The notes: generated from the sequence alone by a model not told the origin. Positions 22,965 through 33,900 are shown, counted from the stretch's first letter. The stretch is DNA of 64,000 bases from Toxonevra muliebris (GCA_963691655.1 OY829327.1:61268079-61332078), one strand, 5' to 3'. A program made the numbers and translations.

Positions 22965-24233
22965 CACCCAGAAAAATACCCATCTCTAGAACAAAGAAAA
23001 AGTTTCCTCAATATAAATCCACGAAAATTTCTCTCGTTTATATAAATTTTCCTCAAAATGAAGAAAAATGTGCTCCTTTCATGCAACCATGGTGTTCAAT
23101 TTGAAGTACGTTTTTTCTTAATTTTTGGAAATTTAATTGCGGTGCAACCAATTGAAATCAAATCCCAAGTTTCAATGAAATTGCTAAAACTTAAATTAAA
23201 GAAAAGTAAGATAAAAAAATAAATAAAACACAAGAAAATGTGGGTGTGGTAAATGGGCATCTTCAAATATAATTTTTTCTAAAACTTAGTCCTTACAACG
23301 CGGCTCGGCATAAAATTTTAACTCAAGAGCTTTTATGAATTACTTAGACTATTGTTAACATAAATGCGCATGGAACAATGTACGTTTCCATAAACCTGTT
23401 TTTTTTTCCAAAATTTAGTCGCAGCATATAAAAATTCAAGCACCATTTGGCTGTAATACAAAAGTATCAAAATACCATAAAAGAACAAATTACCTTATTT
23501 AGAATAAAATAAGGTAATTAAACTTACATACTATTTTTGCATAAAAAATGAAAATGTAAGAAAGAGACGAATATACCAAAAATGTTCTCCATACAAAATT
23601 TTTGTATACACAAAAAACTAGCTTTACTCTTTTGGCCTTAGCAGATAATCGCGTATACGCTTTGTTTTTCTTTTGAATTTTTAAGTCGGCGTCTCTATTT
23701 CAAGCGAAGTGGTTTGTGGCAATTGATATAATTTTTGAAAAAAAATATATATATATTGTGAAAAAATAAAATATATTCAATAAAGTTCAATTTATAATTT
23801 TTTGGTGGCCATAAGGATCTTTTGATCATTTCAAGGCGATGATGCCTGCAGTGTTTGAAAAAATACGTATGAATGTAAACCTTAATTCTTATTAAAAATA
23901 AAATAATAAAATAAATAAATAAAAAAACAAGTAAAAAAAAAACATGATTTCTATGCCTTTTAATTAAAACAACATTGTAGAAAATATTCCATAAATTGAG
24001 GATTTCTTTTCCAAAAAGTAAATTTTCTTTAATCTATGGAAAATTATTCCTCAAACTGAGGAAAATTTTACCTAAATTATATACATTTTCTCATATTTGA
24101 AAAATATTTCCTCAACTCAAAGAAATTTTATATATCTAAATGAGAAAACCGTTTCTATGGCGCCAAATCATTCCCATTTTTCCTCAATTTTATAGCCGTT
24201 TTTCTTCTAACCAAGTAAGTATTTCTCTGGGTG
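22965..24233. mobile_element. 1.27-kb non-autonomous TIR element with TA duplication
   Basis: The termini CACCCAGAAAAATAC (left) and its near-inverse GTATTTCTCTGGGTG (right) are flanked by TA on both sides. Inside, degenerate TTTCCTCAA/TTGAGGAAA motifs recur in both halves (22985-23060 and 23995-24190), extending the inverted structure. No transposase frame is present. Confidence 0.6.
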
Positions 24234-24513
24234 TAGCTGTCAAATTAATTCTCTACAAATCAACAAAAATACTTAGAAAATCAAGCCTGTTTTCGTACCA
24301 ATAGCATATGCAAAACGAAATGCAAATGAAAACCAATTTCATTTCGTTTTTTTTACATAGCTTTGCTGTTGGAGGCGAAATTTATTTTCAACAGCGTACC
24401 AGCCTTAACACGGAAAATTCTCTAACACGGTTTTGGAGGAACAATTTTTTGTTTTGCTCGTTATGTTGTTTGGTTTACAGACATGCATATATGTATGTAT
24501 GTGTGCATATATA

Positions 24514-25163
24514 CCCAGCGGTTTTTCAGACAAGTGCTTGAGAATTAAGTGCTTAAAAAGTGCTTGCAAGTGCACCATTTCAACCGGTTTCAACCGGAAA
24601 TTGCAAAGCAATCATGCGAACAACAAATTTAGTTTTCTATTGAGTGATAGAAACGAGTATCGGTCAGCGAGACGCTACGAAATATTGACTGAGCGAGAAA
24701 CGAAGCGAGTTAGTTTTCACGCAACAGCGAAGTAAAGTGGTTTTAAAATTTCACGAAAAGTTTGTGTGTTTTATTTTATTTCTTTTTTGCAATTTTTTTA
24801 TAAAAAATAAATAAAAATATAATTATTGGTTTAAAACCAACAAAAAAGCAAAAGAATAAAATAAAATGACGCAGCAATGAAAAATAAATTATGAATGCAT
24901 GAATCGATACTCGATATTTTTTCTCTCTCCTCTCTTTCTCAACTAAAGTAAGCACGAAGCAGCGAATGAATGAGCGGAAGTGCCAAGTGCCATCTAAGGC
25001 ATTGCACTTGTTTAGCGCTAAAAGTATTGCACCAAACAAGTTCTTGTCTCCTAGGACATGCAATGTTAAAATTTATATGGAACACATGTGCTTGTAGTGC
25101 ACTTAAGTGCACGCAATCAAGCACTAGTTTAGCGCTATTCTAGTGCTTCCATTTACCGCTGGG
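24514..25163. mobile_element. 650-bp non-autonomous TIR element with TA duplication
   Basis: It begins CCCAGCGGT and ends ACCGCTGGG, with TA on both sides. Subterminal AAGTGCTT/AGCACTT motifs are reiterated in both halves (for example 24533-24575 and 25090-25150). This looks like a TA-targeting MITE of unknown superfamily. ORFs inside are non-specific. Confidence 0.65.
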
Positions 25164-25583
25164 TACACACAAAAAAAATCGGTGAAATTTTTTGATTTTT
25201 TTTATTTAGACAAGCTAAAATTTCCACAAAAAAATATTGAAATTTAAAGATCGCTAGGTTCGGTTTTTTTCCCTGGAAAATAATTTTTTTTAGCGGTTAC
25301 AAAAAAAAATCACTTTTAGAAGCACCAGAAACGCTTGTATTTGTTACGGATTGGAGAATGTACTGACGTACGTAAAAGAACGCTAAACCAGAGGCGAAAA
25401 AAACTGAAAAATGGTGGAAAAGCGAAAAAAGGGTGAAAACTTATTTACAGGATATATGTTGCGTAGTAAGTTAGTTAATTCATTGAGCTTTTTTTTTTAC
25501 GGTAATTTGTGAAATATTAAAAAAAATAAAAGTAGTTTAATGTAAAAACAAAGAGGGTTAAAAAGAACCCGACTGTTCTTGGG
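25164..25583. other. 3' flank of BEL element 1
   Basis: This AT-rich non-coding region follows the third ORF of BEL element 1 and should include its 3' LTR. No matching sequence was found near 31740-33100, so LTR limits cannot be given. Confidence 0.35.
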
Positions 25584-26342
25584 TTAAGGTTGACACGGGC
25601 CAGAAAGGACCCACCCAAAAACAGTATCCTGTGCAAGAGGTAAGCCAGGATTTGTAATTAAACCAGGTCTAATAATTTTGTGGTAGATTTCTGATCCAAG
25701 TATGATAGATATCGCAGTTGAACGATTGAAATGAGGATCCGCCAGTCGAAGATTGTGGAATTTCTCTTTTATACGTTCATCAATGTGCTCCATAGGAGTT
25801 TTAAAGTTAAAAGGAGGACAGACCTTTGCATATACTTCTAGCCGTACAGCATTATCATGCGGAGACAGGATCGTGATACAGACGACGTCATCTTGGTCTA
25901 TTTTGCTCACCGATAAACGCAACTGTTGCACTAGTGTTTGTGAGATTCTACTCATGCTGCAACAAGCATCTAAAAGGATTCTGGCCAAATGTTTGGATGT
26001 ATTAACCATTACGTACGCTAATGTAGTCGGAAATAAGACCGGCACTCTCTGAATCGCTGTAGCCTGTTTCGTGATTATTGGAGTTCTCTTTTTTAAACGA
26101 TTACTAGCATGAATTAGCGAATTATGACCACGATTACAATATTTGCAAAGCAGTTTGCTTGAGCAGTTTTTAGCAATATGAGAATGCGCTAAGCATCTAG
26201 AGCAATATCGGTGAAGTAAAATAGCACGAAGACGTTTTTCTAAGTTCATAGCAAGGAACTTTTGGCAATAACGAAGAGGATGAGACCGCTTGCAAAGTCT
26301 GCATTTTTTGTTGTTGATTTCGGTAGTAATGTGAGAGTTCAT
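25584..26342 (-). CDS. BEL element 1 third ORF: zinc knuckles plus retropepsin-like domain
   Basis: This intact 252-codon ORF starts 60 bases after the integrase stop. Residues 14-26 (CRLCKRSHPLRYC), 47-60 (CSRCLAHSHIAKNC) and 66-78 (CKYCNRGHNSLIH) form three CCHC/CCHH knuckles with the same spacing as those of the gag ORF. Residues 105-250 resemble the gag protease region (AHxx-type retropepsin, LAxDPHFN, ILGSEIYH, VFGWVLSGP). The active-site motif is LLDACCS instead of the expected D-S/T-G, so it is probably not a working protease. A CCTAG acceptor-like site at 26349-26350 just upstream of the ATG could allow expression from a spliced RNA. It sits where env lies in retroviruses but has no membrane segment. 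It could alternatively be a gag fragment from a second element, but the homologous ORF in element 2 argues against that. Confidence 0.75.
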   Translation of the reverse strand: MNSHITTEINNKKCRLCKRSHPLRYCQKFLAMNLEKRLRAILLHRYCSRCLAHSHIAKNCSSKLLCKYCNRGHNSLIHASNRLKKRTPIITKQATAIQRVPVLFPTTLAYVMVNTSKHLARILLDACCSMSRISQTLVQQLRLSVSKIDQDDVVCITILSPHDNAVRLEVYAKVCPPFNFKTPMEHIDERIKEKFHNLRLADPHFNRSTAISIILGSEIYHKIIRPGLITNPGLPLAQDTVFGWVLSGPCQP

Positions 26343-26401
26343 TTTGACCTAGGTTATATAAAAGATAGCTGTTACAGTGCGCAATTTTTGTTTTGTTGTT
26401 T

Positions 26402-27724
26402 TTAGTTTGATAAAACAATGAATTTAGTAAGAGAGCGAGTGATGATCCCACGATCAGTTTTAATATCTGCGACCCTAACTCGTTTATCCTTACCAGGATA
26501 AACTGTAAGAACTCTTCCTAAGCGCCATAAAGTAGGAGGAAGATTTTCTTGACTGACAATAACTAAGTCGTCCACCGAAAGGTTTCTGGAAGGAAATTGC
26601 CACTTGTAACGTTTATGTAACTCTTTAAGGTACTCCTCTTTCCATCTCAAAGCAATTTGTTGGCTTAAAGCTTTCATTTTTTGCCATCTATTGATTATGC
26701 TTATTGATTTATCAGAAATAATTTGCTCTGGAGGAACCAAAAGTGGTCCTCCTCTGAGGAAATGACCTGGAGTCAAAGGAGATATGTCAGTTGGATTTTC
26801 GGACATGGGACTAATTGGCCGAGAGTTTAGACAAGCTTCAATTCTAGACAAAAGTGTTGAGAACTCTTCGAAAGTGTATCTATGAGGTGAAGCTAATTTA
26901 CGAAAATGGAGTTTGAAACTTTTAACTCCTGCTTCCCATAAACCACCCATGTGGGGAGAGCCAGCGGGAATGAAATTCCATTTGATTGCATGATGAGAAA
27001 AGCTATTACAAACAGAATCCCTAAATTCCTTCATGAATTGTTCGAAGTCCTTTTTAAATGTCTTTGACGCACCAACGAAATTGGTACCATTGTCAGAATA
27101 TATCGTATCTCGACATCCTCGACGTGAAGTAAATCGAGTGAAAGCGGCTAAAAAGGCAGGCGATGAAAGATCGCTAACCGCTTCTAAATGGATAGCTTTA
27201 GTCGAAAAGCAGACAAAGATACATACGTAACCTTTAGTAATAAGGCATGCTCTACCTGTATAGTTTTTGATTTCGAAAGGGCCAGCAAAGTCAACCCACG
27301 CACGATTGAGAACAGTGCGCTCTGGAGGCAAAGCAGCCATGATTTGAGATGCTTTACGTTTTTTATCAAGTAAACATATTTTGCATTTATGAATTAATGT
27401 TTTAATAAGGTTTTTAGCTTTCGGAATCCAATATTCCTGTCGAATCAAACGTAAAGTGAGTGAATTGCCACCGTGTATGGTTATATTATGAATGAATGAA
27501 ACTAAAAGATGAGAAAATTTACTATTATATGGTAGAATTATCGGATGTCTTTCACTAAAGGAAAGAGTTGGAGAATGTGCAAGACGACCATTAATTCGCA
27601 TAATATTTTCCCTATCTAAGAAAGGATTCAAAGTAAGAATATTGCTTTTCGAATTGAGAGGCTTTTTGTCGACTAAACATTTGTATTCTGACGAGAAATA
27701 CATTTTCTGGCAGAGAGAAATCAA
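26402..27724 (-). CDS. BEL element 1 integrase
   Basis: The frame has 440 codons. The N-terminal HHCC zinc-binding part has H79, H84, C114 and C117 (HNITIHGG...CKIC). The catalytic core has D145 (WVDFAGPF), D211 (YSDNGTNFVG) and E264 ([15 protein letters not shown]), and the C-terminal domain (WRLGRVLTVYPG, around residues 400-415) is of the BEL DUF5641 type. The enzyme inserts element cDNA into the host genome. Upstream it is normally fused to RNase H; here a frameshift near 27840 separates them, with the frame open back to about 27835. All three catalytic residues are kept. Confidence 0.85.
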   Translation of the reverse strand: MISLCQKMYFSSEYKCLVDKKPLNSKSNILTLNPFLDRENIMRINGRLAHSPTLSFSERHPIILPYNSKFSHLLVSFIHNITIHGGNSLTLRLIRQEYWIPKAKNLIKTLIHKCKICLLDKKRKASQIMAALPPERTVLNRAWVDFAGPFEIKNYTGRACLITKGYVCIFVCFSTKAIHLEAVSDLSSPAFLAAFTRFTSRRGCRDTIYSDNGTNFVGASKTFKKDFEQFMKEFRDSVCNSFSHHAIKWNFIPAGSPHMGGLWEAGVKSFKLHFRKLASPHRYTFEEFSTLLSRIEACLNSRPISPMSENPTDISPLTPGHFLRGGPLLVPPEQIISDKSISIINRWQKMKALSQQIALRWKEEYLKELHKRYKWQFPSRNLSVDDLVIVSQENLPPTLWRLGRVLTVYPGKDKRVRVADIKTDRGIITRSLTKFIVLSN

Positions 27725-27789
27725 ACAATTTTTTGTGTTTCGTATTTCTGCATTCGAAATAGCAACCGTATTGTAATTAAAATTATCTT

Positions 27790-29735
27790 TTAAACGACGA
27801 TGAGTTTTGTGATAGAAGGAAGCACGTAAGAAATCACACGTAGTGCTCGTGAAAAGGAGGAAAATCTATCAAGAATATCATCTTCAACATCTAAAAGCGT
27901 GCTAAGAACCTTGACATTTCTGACTTCTATTAATGTTTCCAGATTGTTTAATTTAGAAGGTGGCCACTCAGACATATCTAAGCAGAGCCACACCGGTCCA
28001 TGCCACCATAACGAATTTTCATTTAACTCTTGAGGAATGAGACCTCGGCTACATAAGTCAGCAGGATCATCATGTGTATCAACGTGAAACCAGTTTTTAG
28101 CATATGGCTTCTGTTGTATTTTGCTAACCCGGTTAGCGACAAAGGTCGACCATGTACTTGGTGTTTTTTGAAGCCATGATAACACAATAGTTGAATCGGT
28201 CCAGCAAAAAACTTCATTAACAATAATATCAAGTTCAGGCATAAGTGAATCAAGCATTTCAGATAAAAGGACTGCCCCGCATAGCTCCAATTTTGGTAAG
28301 GAAACAGTTTTTATCGGAGCTACTCTTGTTTTTGATACAAGTAAGTGGGTGCAAAAAACGTTTGTTGGTTTACGGATGCAGATATAGATCGCCGCCCCGT
28401 ATGCTTTTTCTGAGGCATCAGAAAAAGCATGGATTTGTACTTGGTCTTCTGGAGTATAATCAATCCAACGAGGAATTTTTATCATATTTATGTGTGGATA
28501 ATTTTCAAGAAATTCTTGCCATTTTTTTTCAGTGGATACCGGAAGTAAATCATCCCAACCTATATTATCGAGCCAAACAATTTGCATCAAGATTTTAGCT
28601 ATTACGATAATAGGTGTCAACCACCCTACAGGGTCAAAGAGTTTGGCGATCATAGAAAGAATTTCTCTCTTCGTATGTGAGCCTTTGCACTGAATAGAGG
28701 GGACTTTAAAGTAAAATTTATCAATGCACGCATTCCAACGGACGCCTAATGTTTTTGCAACACTAGAATCTTCAAAGTTGAGAAATTCAATATCTAATAA
28801 ATGTGCTTTAGGCAAATCATTAAGGATTTCCTTGCTGTTTGACGTCCATTTGCGTAAAGAAAAACCTGCAGAATTTAAAGCAGCTATAAGTTCATTGCGT
28901 GCTTTGATAGCTGATTGCAGATTGTGCGCGCCGGCGAGAACATCATCGACGTACATTGACTTTCTAAATATATGTGCAGCTAAGGGATACCTATCTAGAA
29001 CATAATTTGCTATTTGTAGAAGCGTTCGTATCGCAATATAGGGTGCACAGTTTACCCCAAAAGTTACAGTTTGTAACTCATACTCTTTAATTTCAAAGTC
29101 AGGAGAAGAGCGGTATAAAATTCGTTGAAAAGATCTATGTGTTGGATCGACCAGAATTTGACGATACATCTTTTGAATATCACTATTGAAAACAAATTGG
29201 AATAGCCGCCATCGCAAAAGAAGTTGGGCTAAGTCTGCTTGAAGGACTGGTCCAACATGTAACATATCGTTGAGGCTACATCCATTAGAAGTCTTATTTG
29301 AGGCATTAAAGACAACACGAAGTGATGTGGTAAGACTTTCAGGTTTAATGACAGGGTGATGCGGTAGGTAGCAATGCCCAAAGGAATCCTGAATTGTATC
29401 GTGAGGCGAATCAATTTCTTTCATATGATCTAAAATAGAATACTCTTCTATGACCTTATCATATAAAACTTTAAAGTCAGGTTTGTTGAGCAATGAATCT
29501 TCATTGCGAAGGAATTGCCGTAAAGCGCTTTGTCTCGAATAGCCTAAATGAATTTCTGAAGGATAATTAGTTTTAAAAGGAAGAGACACGATATATCGAC
29601 CTTCTTCATTTCGCCGAGTAGTTTTAATGTAATTATTTTCGCACCATTTGTCTGCGTCCGAAAGAATTTTCTTTTTGGGTAGTTCTTCAATTTCCCAAAA
29701 CCGAGTAAGTAAATTATCTAACGAATAATTTGTTA
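27790..29735 (-). CDS. BEL element 1 reverse transcriptase and RNase H
   Basis: The frame opens near 29735 with FWEIEELPKKKILSDADKW; the first ATG is at 29589. Counting from that ATG, RT motifs include FNSDIQKMYRQI (135-146), TVTFGVNCAPY (174-184) and YVDDVLAG (213-220). RNase H follows with AFSDASEKAYGAA, LPKLELCGAVLLSEML, CWTDSTIVLSWL and DDPADLCSRG (about 390-520). The product copies element RNA to DNA. It is joined to gag-protease by a frameshift near 29740 and runs off frame near 27840. Catalytic motifs are intact. Confidence 0.85.
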
Positions 29736-29739
29736 AAAT

Positions 29740-31473
29740 TTATATTTTCGTAGAGTAGCAAGAAATGTTGGAAGTAGGTACTGGACCAGTTAAAATCCAG
29801 CCAAATATAGTTTGTTGAGCAGTCAAGGTACCAAGTAATTTACGTTGAATGCCGTCAAGAATGACATGAGGATATAAATCTGCTCCAATTAAAATATCAA
29901 CCGATGAATGTTGCCAAAAATGTGGATCTGCCCACTTAAGATTAGATAGTTGGTTACGAAGTTTAGATTCAATTATCCCGGATGGTAAATTTCCAGTAAT
30001 TTGAGGTAGCACGAGAGCATAGCCTTCTATTTGAATAGATGTATCAAGAGGAGAACCGAGAGTAAATGAACAAGTTTTGTTAGAATTTGCAGATACAGAC
30101 TGATTAATACCAGATATTTTAGCTTGAACAGAAGCAGTAGGTAATTTAAGCAATTTACGAAGTCGATCAGAAATGAAATAGGCTTCAGACGCAGGGTCTA
30201 TTAATGCTCGAGCTAAATAAAATGAATCTAAATGACAAACATGAACTTCAGCCGTTCCTAAGAGAACACTAGTACCCCGAAAAGTCGAAAAACTTTGAGA
30301 ATTTGTGGTACTGTTTAAAGCAGTGGACTGTATTTGTTGATGGAAAGTTTGTTGCTCAATGGGGCGTGGCCTCGATTGAGATATTGTAGTTTGTTGAGTG
30401 GAGCGTGACCCCGAAACAGCATTTGAAACCGTAGACACTGGCTCAGTGGAGCGAAACCCCGACGGAGCAGGCAGGTTTGTAGAAGAATTTTCAATGGAAC
30501 GTGATCCCGATTGACCATTCGAATTTGAAGAAAAATCTTTGTGCAATAGCGTATGATGACGTTTATTGCATACAGAGCAGTTATATGTACTTTTACAATC
30601 TCGAAGTTGATGAGTTTTAGAAAGGCAGTTTAAACAACAATTGAAGCGTTTTACGTTCAAATATCTATCATTTACTTGCATATTGAGAAAACGTTTGCAA
30701 ACACGTAATAAATGAGGCTGACTGCAAAGAACACAATTCGAATTTGACACATTGGCATGATACGTATGCATGTTCTTTTTAAAATTATTAAAGTGGGGGT
30801 TTAACGATTTATTTGTATTGTACTGTATATGTTTGCTAGTACTAGGGCCTTTTAATTCTTCGACACATTCTAGCGTTCTGAATCTAGTAGTAAGAAATGC
30901 GTTAAGCTCTACCCACTTAGGAAGAGCAGACTTGTTTTTAATACCTTGTTCCCATAAAGCAATAGTATTTTGAGGTAATCTTTGAATACAAAGGTAAATT
31001 ATAATTGGATCCCAGTGTGAAACATTAACACTATAAAGCTGCAAAGCTGTTAAACAATTGTTAATGCCACGTTGTAATGTCCTAAGACCTGATCCAGTTT
31101 CTGAGGAAAGCACAGGTAAATCAAAAAGAACTTTTATTTGACTATTGACCAAAATACGTTGGTTATTGAATGCGTCACTTAAATTTTTCCAGGCGTATTC
31201 AAAACCTTCGTTAGTCAAAGGACTCTTTTGAACGATTTCTCTAGCTTCCCCACTAGTTTTTTGAATCAGATGATATAATTTCTCAACATTACTTAAGCGA
31301 GAATTCTTTATATAAATTGCTGTGAATAAATCGCGAAATGTTGTCCAAGTGAGGTAATCGCCATGAAAAACTTCGATATCGCACGGTGGAAGAGATATCT
31401 TACTAAATTGAGATATTTCTTGCTCAAAATAATTGTGAGGTGTAGATGTTTGTCGATTCATGAATTTTTTCAT
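29740..31473 (-). CDS. BEL element 1 gag and protease
   Basis: This is 577 codons. Residues 20-210 are a BEL gag core (FRDLFTAIYI, WDPIIIYLCIQRLP, LWEQGIK). Three zinc knuckles begin at C247 (CVLCSQPHLLRVC) and end near residue 313 (CNKRHHTLLH). Next come a Ser/Arg-rich linker with reiterated S-G-S/F-R-S-T/I-E units (about residues 320-390) and a retropepsin-type domain (ALIDPASEAYFIS, FGWILTGP). The Asp motif is DPAS rather than D-S/T-G. The true start is upstream: a TAA at 31474-31476 interrupts the same frame, which continues in 31477-31731. Confidence 0.8.
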   Translation of the reverse strand: MKKFMNRQTSTPHNYFEQEISQFSKISLPPCDIEVFHGDYLTWTTFRDLFTAIYIKNSRLSNVEKLYHLIQKTSGEAREIVQKSPLTNEGFEYAWKNLSDAFNNQRILVNSQIKVLFDLPVLSSETGSGLRTLQRGINNCLTALQLYSVNVSHWDPIIIYLCIQRLPQNTIALWEQGIKNKSALPKWVELNAFLTTRFRTLECVEELKGPSTSKHIQYNTNKSLNPHFNNFKKNMHTYHANVSNSNCVLCSQPHLLRVCKRFLNMQVNDRYLNVKRFNCCLNCLSKTHQLRDCKSTYNCSVCNKRHHTLLHKDFSSNSNGQSGSRSIENSSTNLPAPSGFRSTEPVSTVSNAVSGSRSTQQTTISQSRPRPIEQQTFHQQIQSTALNSTTNSQSFSTFRGTSVLLGTAEVHVCHLDSFYLARALIDPASEAYFISDRLRKLLKLPTASVQAKISGINQSVSANSNKTCSFTLGSPLDTSIQIEGYALVLPQITGNLPSGIIESKLRNQLSNLKWADPHFWQHSSVDILIGADLYPHVILDGIQRKLLGTLTAQQTIFGWILTGPVPTSNISCYSTKI

Positions 31474-31731
31474 TTATTTTAGCAAGACATAGCATCTATA
31501 GGTATTATTGTATTTAGAGTCAACAACAGTAATATCTTCAGCACTTGAATTATCAAACGACGCTACACATTTGTCGTAAATAGTTTTTACTTGAGACCAT
31601 AGCGTTTTAAGTTCAGTACCTTGAACATCTAAAGTGAATTTGGTATGGTCCTCAGGCTTTATGTTTGAAAAATTAGATTCAAATTTAAAAATTTGATCTG
31701 AAGCTCTAATAAAATCATCTAGCGTAGGCAT
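31474..31731 (-). pseudogene. BEL element 1 gag N-terminus, cut off by a nonsense codon
   Basis: The frame starts MPTLDDFIRASDQIFKFESN and is in the same frame as the main gag ORF, separated only by one TAA directly before ATGAAAAAA. In element 2 the matching part of gag is continuous, which supports a recent nonsense change here rather than a natural gene border. Confidence 0.6.
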
Positions 31732-33532
31732 ATTTGCAATTTATTTAACGTATTATCGTAAAGATGTGCAAAAAAATAAAGAAAAATCAAACTTAATTTC
31801 AATAAAAAATTTTAATCAAAAAACAGAAAGAAATATGAAAATGATTTTCAAAGAAATTACGTTGTTCACTATTGATCACTAAAATGCAAAAAATATTCAA
31901 AAACACTTCATCACTTTTTGCGTAGAATAATTTTTAAAGTAGCGTCAATAAGTAAATAATTTTGATTTAGTTAGTATGTAAGATAATATTATGGAATATT
32001 TAGAAGATTGAATGCTTATTTGTTTTAGTTTATTTATAGAAAAATAGTTTCTTAAATTTTATATGAAAGTAAAAAGTAGCACATAAGGGTTAAAAAAACA
32101 TATGTTCAAAAGTTCAACAACCTTTTCTTTAAATTTGTAGAGTTTGCTCTATATATTAAAATGTACAGCTTAATTATATGTATGTACCGACAAATGAGAG
32201 CGATAGTGGGATGTTCAAAATTTTGATATATATGTATTAGCTTAACGAAAGAGAGAATGCATAGAAAAAATGAATACTAAGCTAAGCACTAATAAAGCAC
32301 CAACAATTTTAACGGTATGTTATTTTCGATTGGAAGACGAAATCAAACTGTTTTATGAAGAATTACAGGGTCCGCCTACATTAAATTTACATATATATAA
32401 ATGTTATCCGCTTTAACGGAATTAAACTTTGTTGATATATATTAAAAATTGACAAATAGAAAAAAGCAAAACTCACTACTTTTTGGAAAATGGCGATCGC
32501 CGATAATTATTGGTATCTTTGGCACTTATGTACAAAAAAAAAATTGTTCTTTTTTTTTCACACAGTTTTGTTGGTACACCTTGTACTTATATGCATGCCA
32601 ATGTTATACACACTATTTTGTTGTTGCTATTATGTTTTTTTTTGTATATAAATTTTAGGCTGTTTGTTTTAGGTTTAATATTTTTAAACGCGATTTGCTC
32701 AATAAATTAACTTAACTAACTAAACGCACCTTTCAAGTAAAATTTTGACGCAAGACTGAGGTTCCAACGATGTAAGCGTTTTGCTACCTGCTGTGTAGAT
32801 GATGTATGTATGTACGTGGATGTTGTGTAGGATTCTTGTACAATTATTTGCAGAGACCCAGGGGAAGATCGTAGATCGCAATGCTAATAGGTGAAAATAT
32901 GGAAGAAATATGTTAGACGTGGTGCAATTCGGTTGAAGGACCAAAATGTTAGTGCATTGGCTGGATTCAAAGCAGAATCTCCCAGGTGTGCTCGCAAAGT
33001 AAAAATAAGAAAAAATATAACACAAGGGTTTTATATTGTATTAAAGTTTGAGGTTTTATTGAATATAAATGCTTACGTGTTCGCTTGTTGAAAAAGGTAT
33101 CAAGAGTGATTATTAACAAGGATGTCAAAACGGACATAAGCTAGCATCATAGAACCGATGTAAAGAAAAGCTTTTTCTAAGAACGGTTTCTTGCAAAAAG
33201 CGAACAGCTATATTCGAATTTAAATATATTGATTTAGATAAAAGATAAATACACTGAAAGAAGGAATATGGCTTAAACAGTATATTTTGTGAACTACACA
33301 AAGAAACAACTGTCAAATCGTTGAAGGCCGAAAGAAAATGAAAAAGTAAGACCCGAAATGATTTAAACTATTTGTACACATAAACAGTATGTTAGAAAAG
33401 CCCCGAGCAAATAAAAACATTCCTTTCTATTTCTTTTGTGGTTAAGCCACAAATTGCCGTTAATCTTGTCTCGCTTCGGCATTTCTTGGTAATCTGTTTA
33501 AATATTTTTTTAATATATTATTATTAGATACT
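31732..33532. other. 5' flank of BEL element 1 and intron DNA
   Basis: No gene was recognised. The element's leader and 5' LTR should be here, but no sequence shared with 25164-25583 was found by eye. AT-rich DNA. Confidence 0.35.
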
Positions 33533-33900
33533 ATGAAACTGAAATCTAGAGGTTCATATTTGACTTTACTTCATTGGTACTTAACAGTTCAAGGGTTGTT
33601 AACGGGCTTAATGAAACGTCATTTTGGTTTGTCAAAGTGGCAAAGTTGCGGAACCCGCCACGATTCATCATCAGTGATCTTGGTGATGGTTCTTACTAGC
33701 ATTTCAACATTCTATATAAGTGTTTAACATTTGAAAACGTTACCAAGAATTACAAGGTTTTTTGTTTTTCGAGTATTTTCACTGAACAGAAATGATGAAT
33801 TAAACTACCACAACTGTTCTTTATACTTATTTTGTTGAAACATAAACACATAAACAAAATTAATTAACATATTTAGCACTGCTGCTGAGTTTTATACTTT
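33533..33900. repeat. Dispersed repeat related to 7165-7300 and 13850-14040
   Basis: The segment around 33640-33790 shares GGAA(C/T)CCGCCAC and CATCAGTGATCTTRGTGAT with 7170-7230, plus the following 80 bases with substitutions. It is non-coding. Confidence 0.5.

Larger units (their letters stand above)
25584..31731 (-). mobile_element. BEL/Pao retrotransposon, element 1 (coding span)
   Basis: Genes in minus-strand order are gag, protease, RT-RNase H, integrase and an extra zinc-knuckle ORF. The domain order (protease before RT, integrase last, YVDD catalytic box, DUF1759/DUF1758-like gag-protease) identifies the BEL/Pao group. There is one nonsense codon in gag and frameshifts at the gag-pol border and before integrase. 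Most of the coding sequence is otherwise well preserved. It lies antisense in the receptor intron between exons A and B. Confidence 0.85.

Noticed and set aside
24433..24735. 100-codon plus-strand ORF
   Set aside because: It spans the left end of a TA-flanked MITE and has no known motif; it looks like chance.
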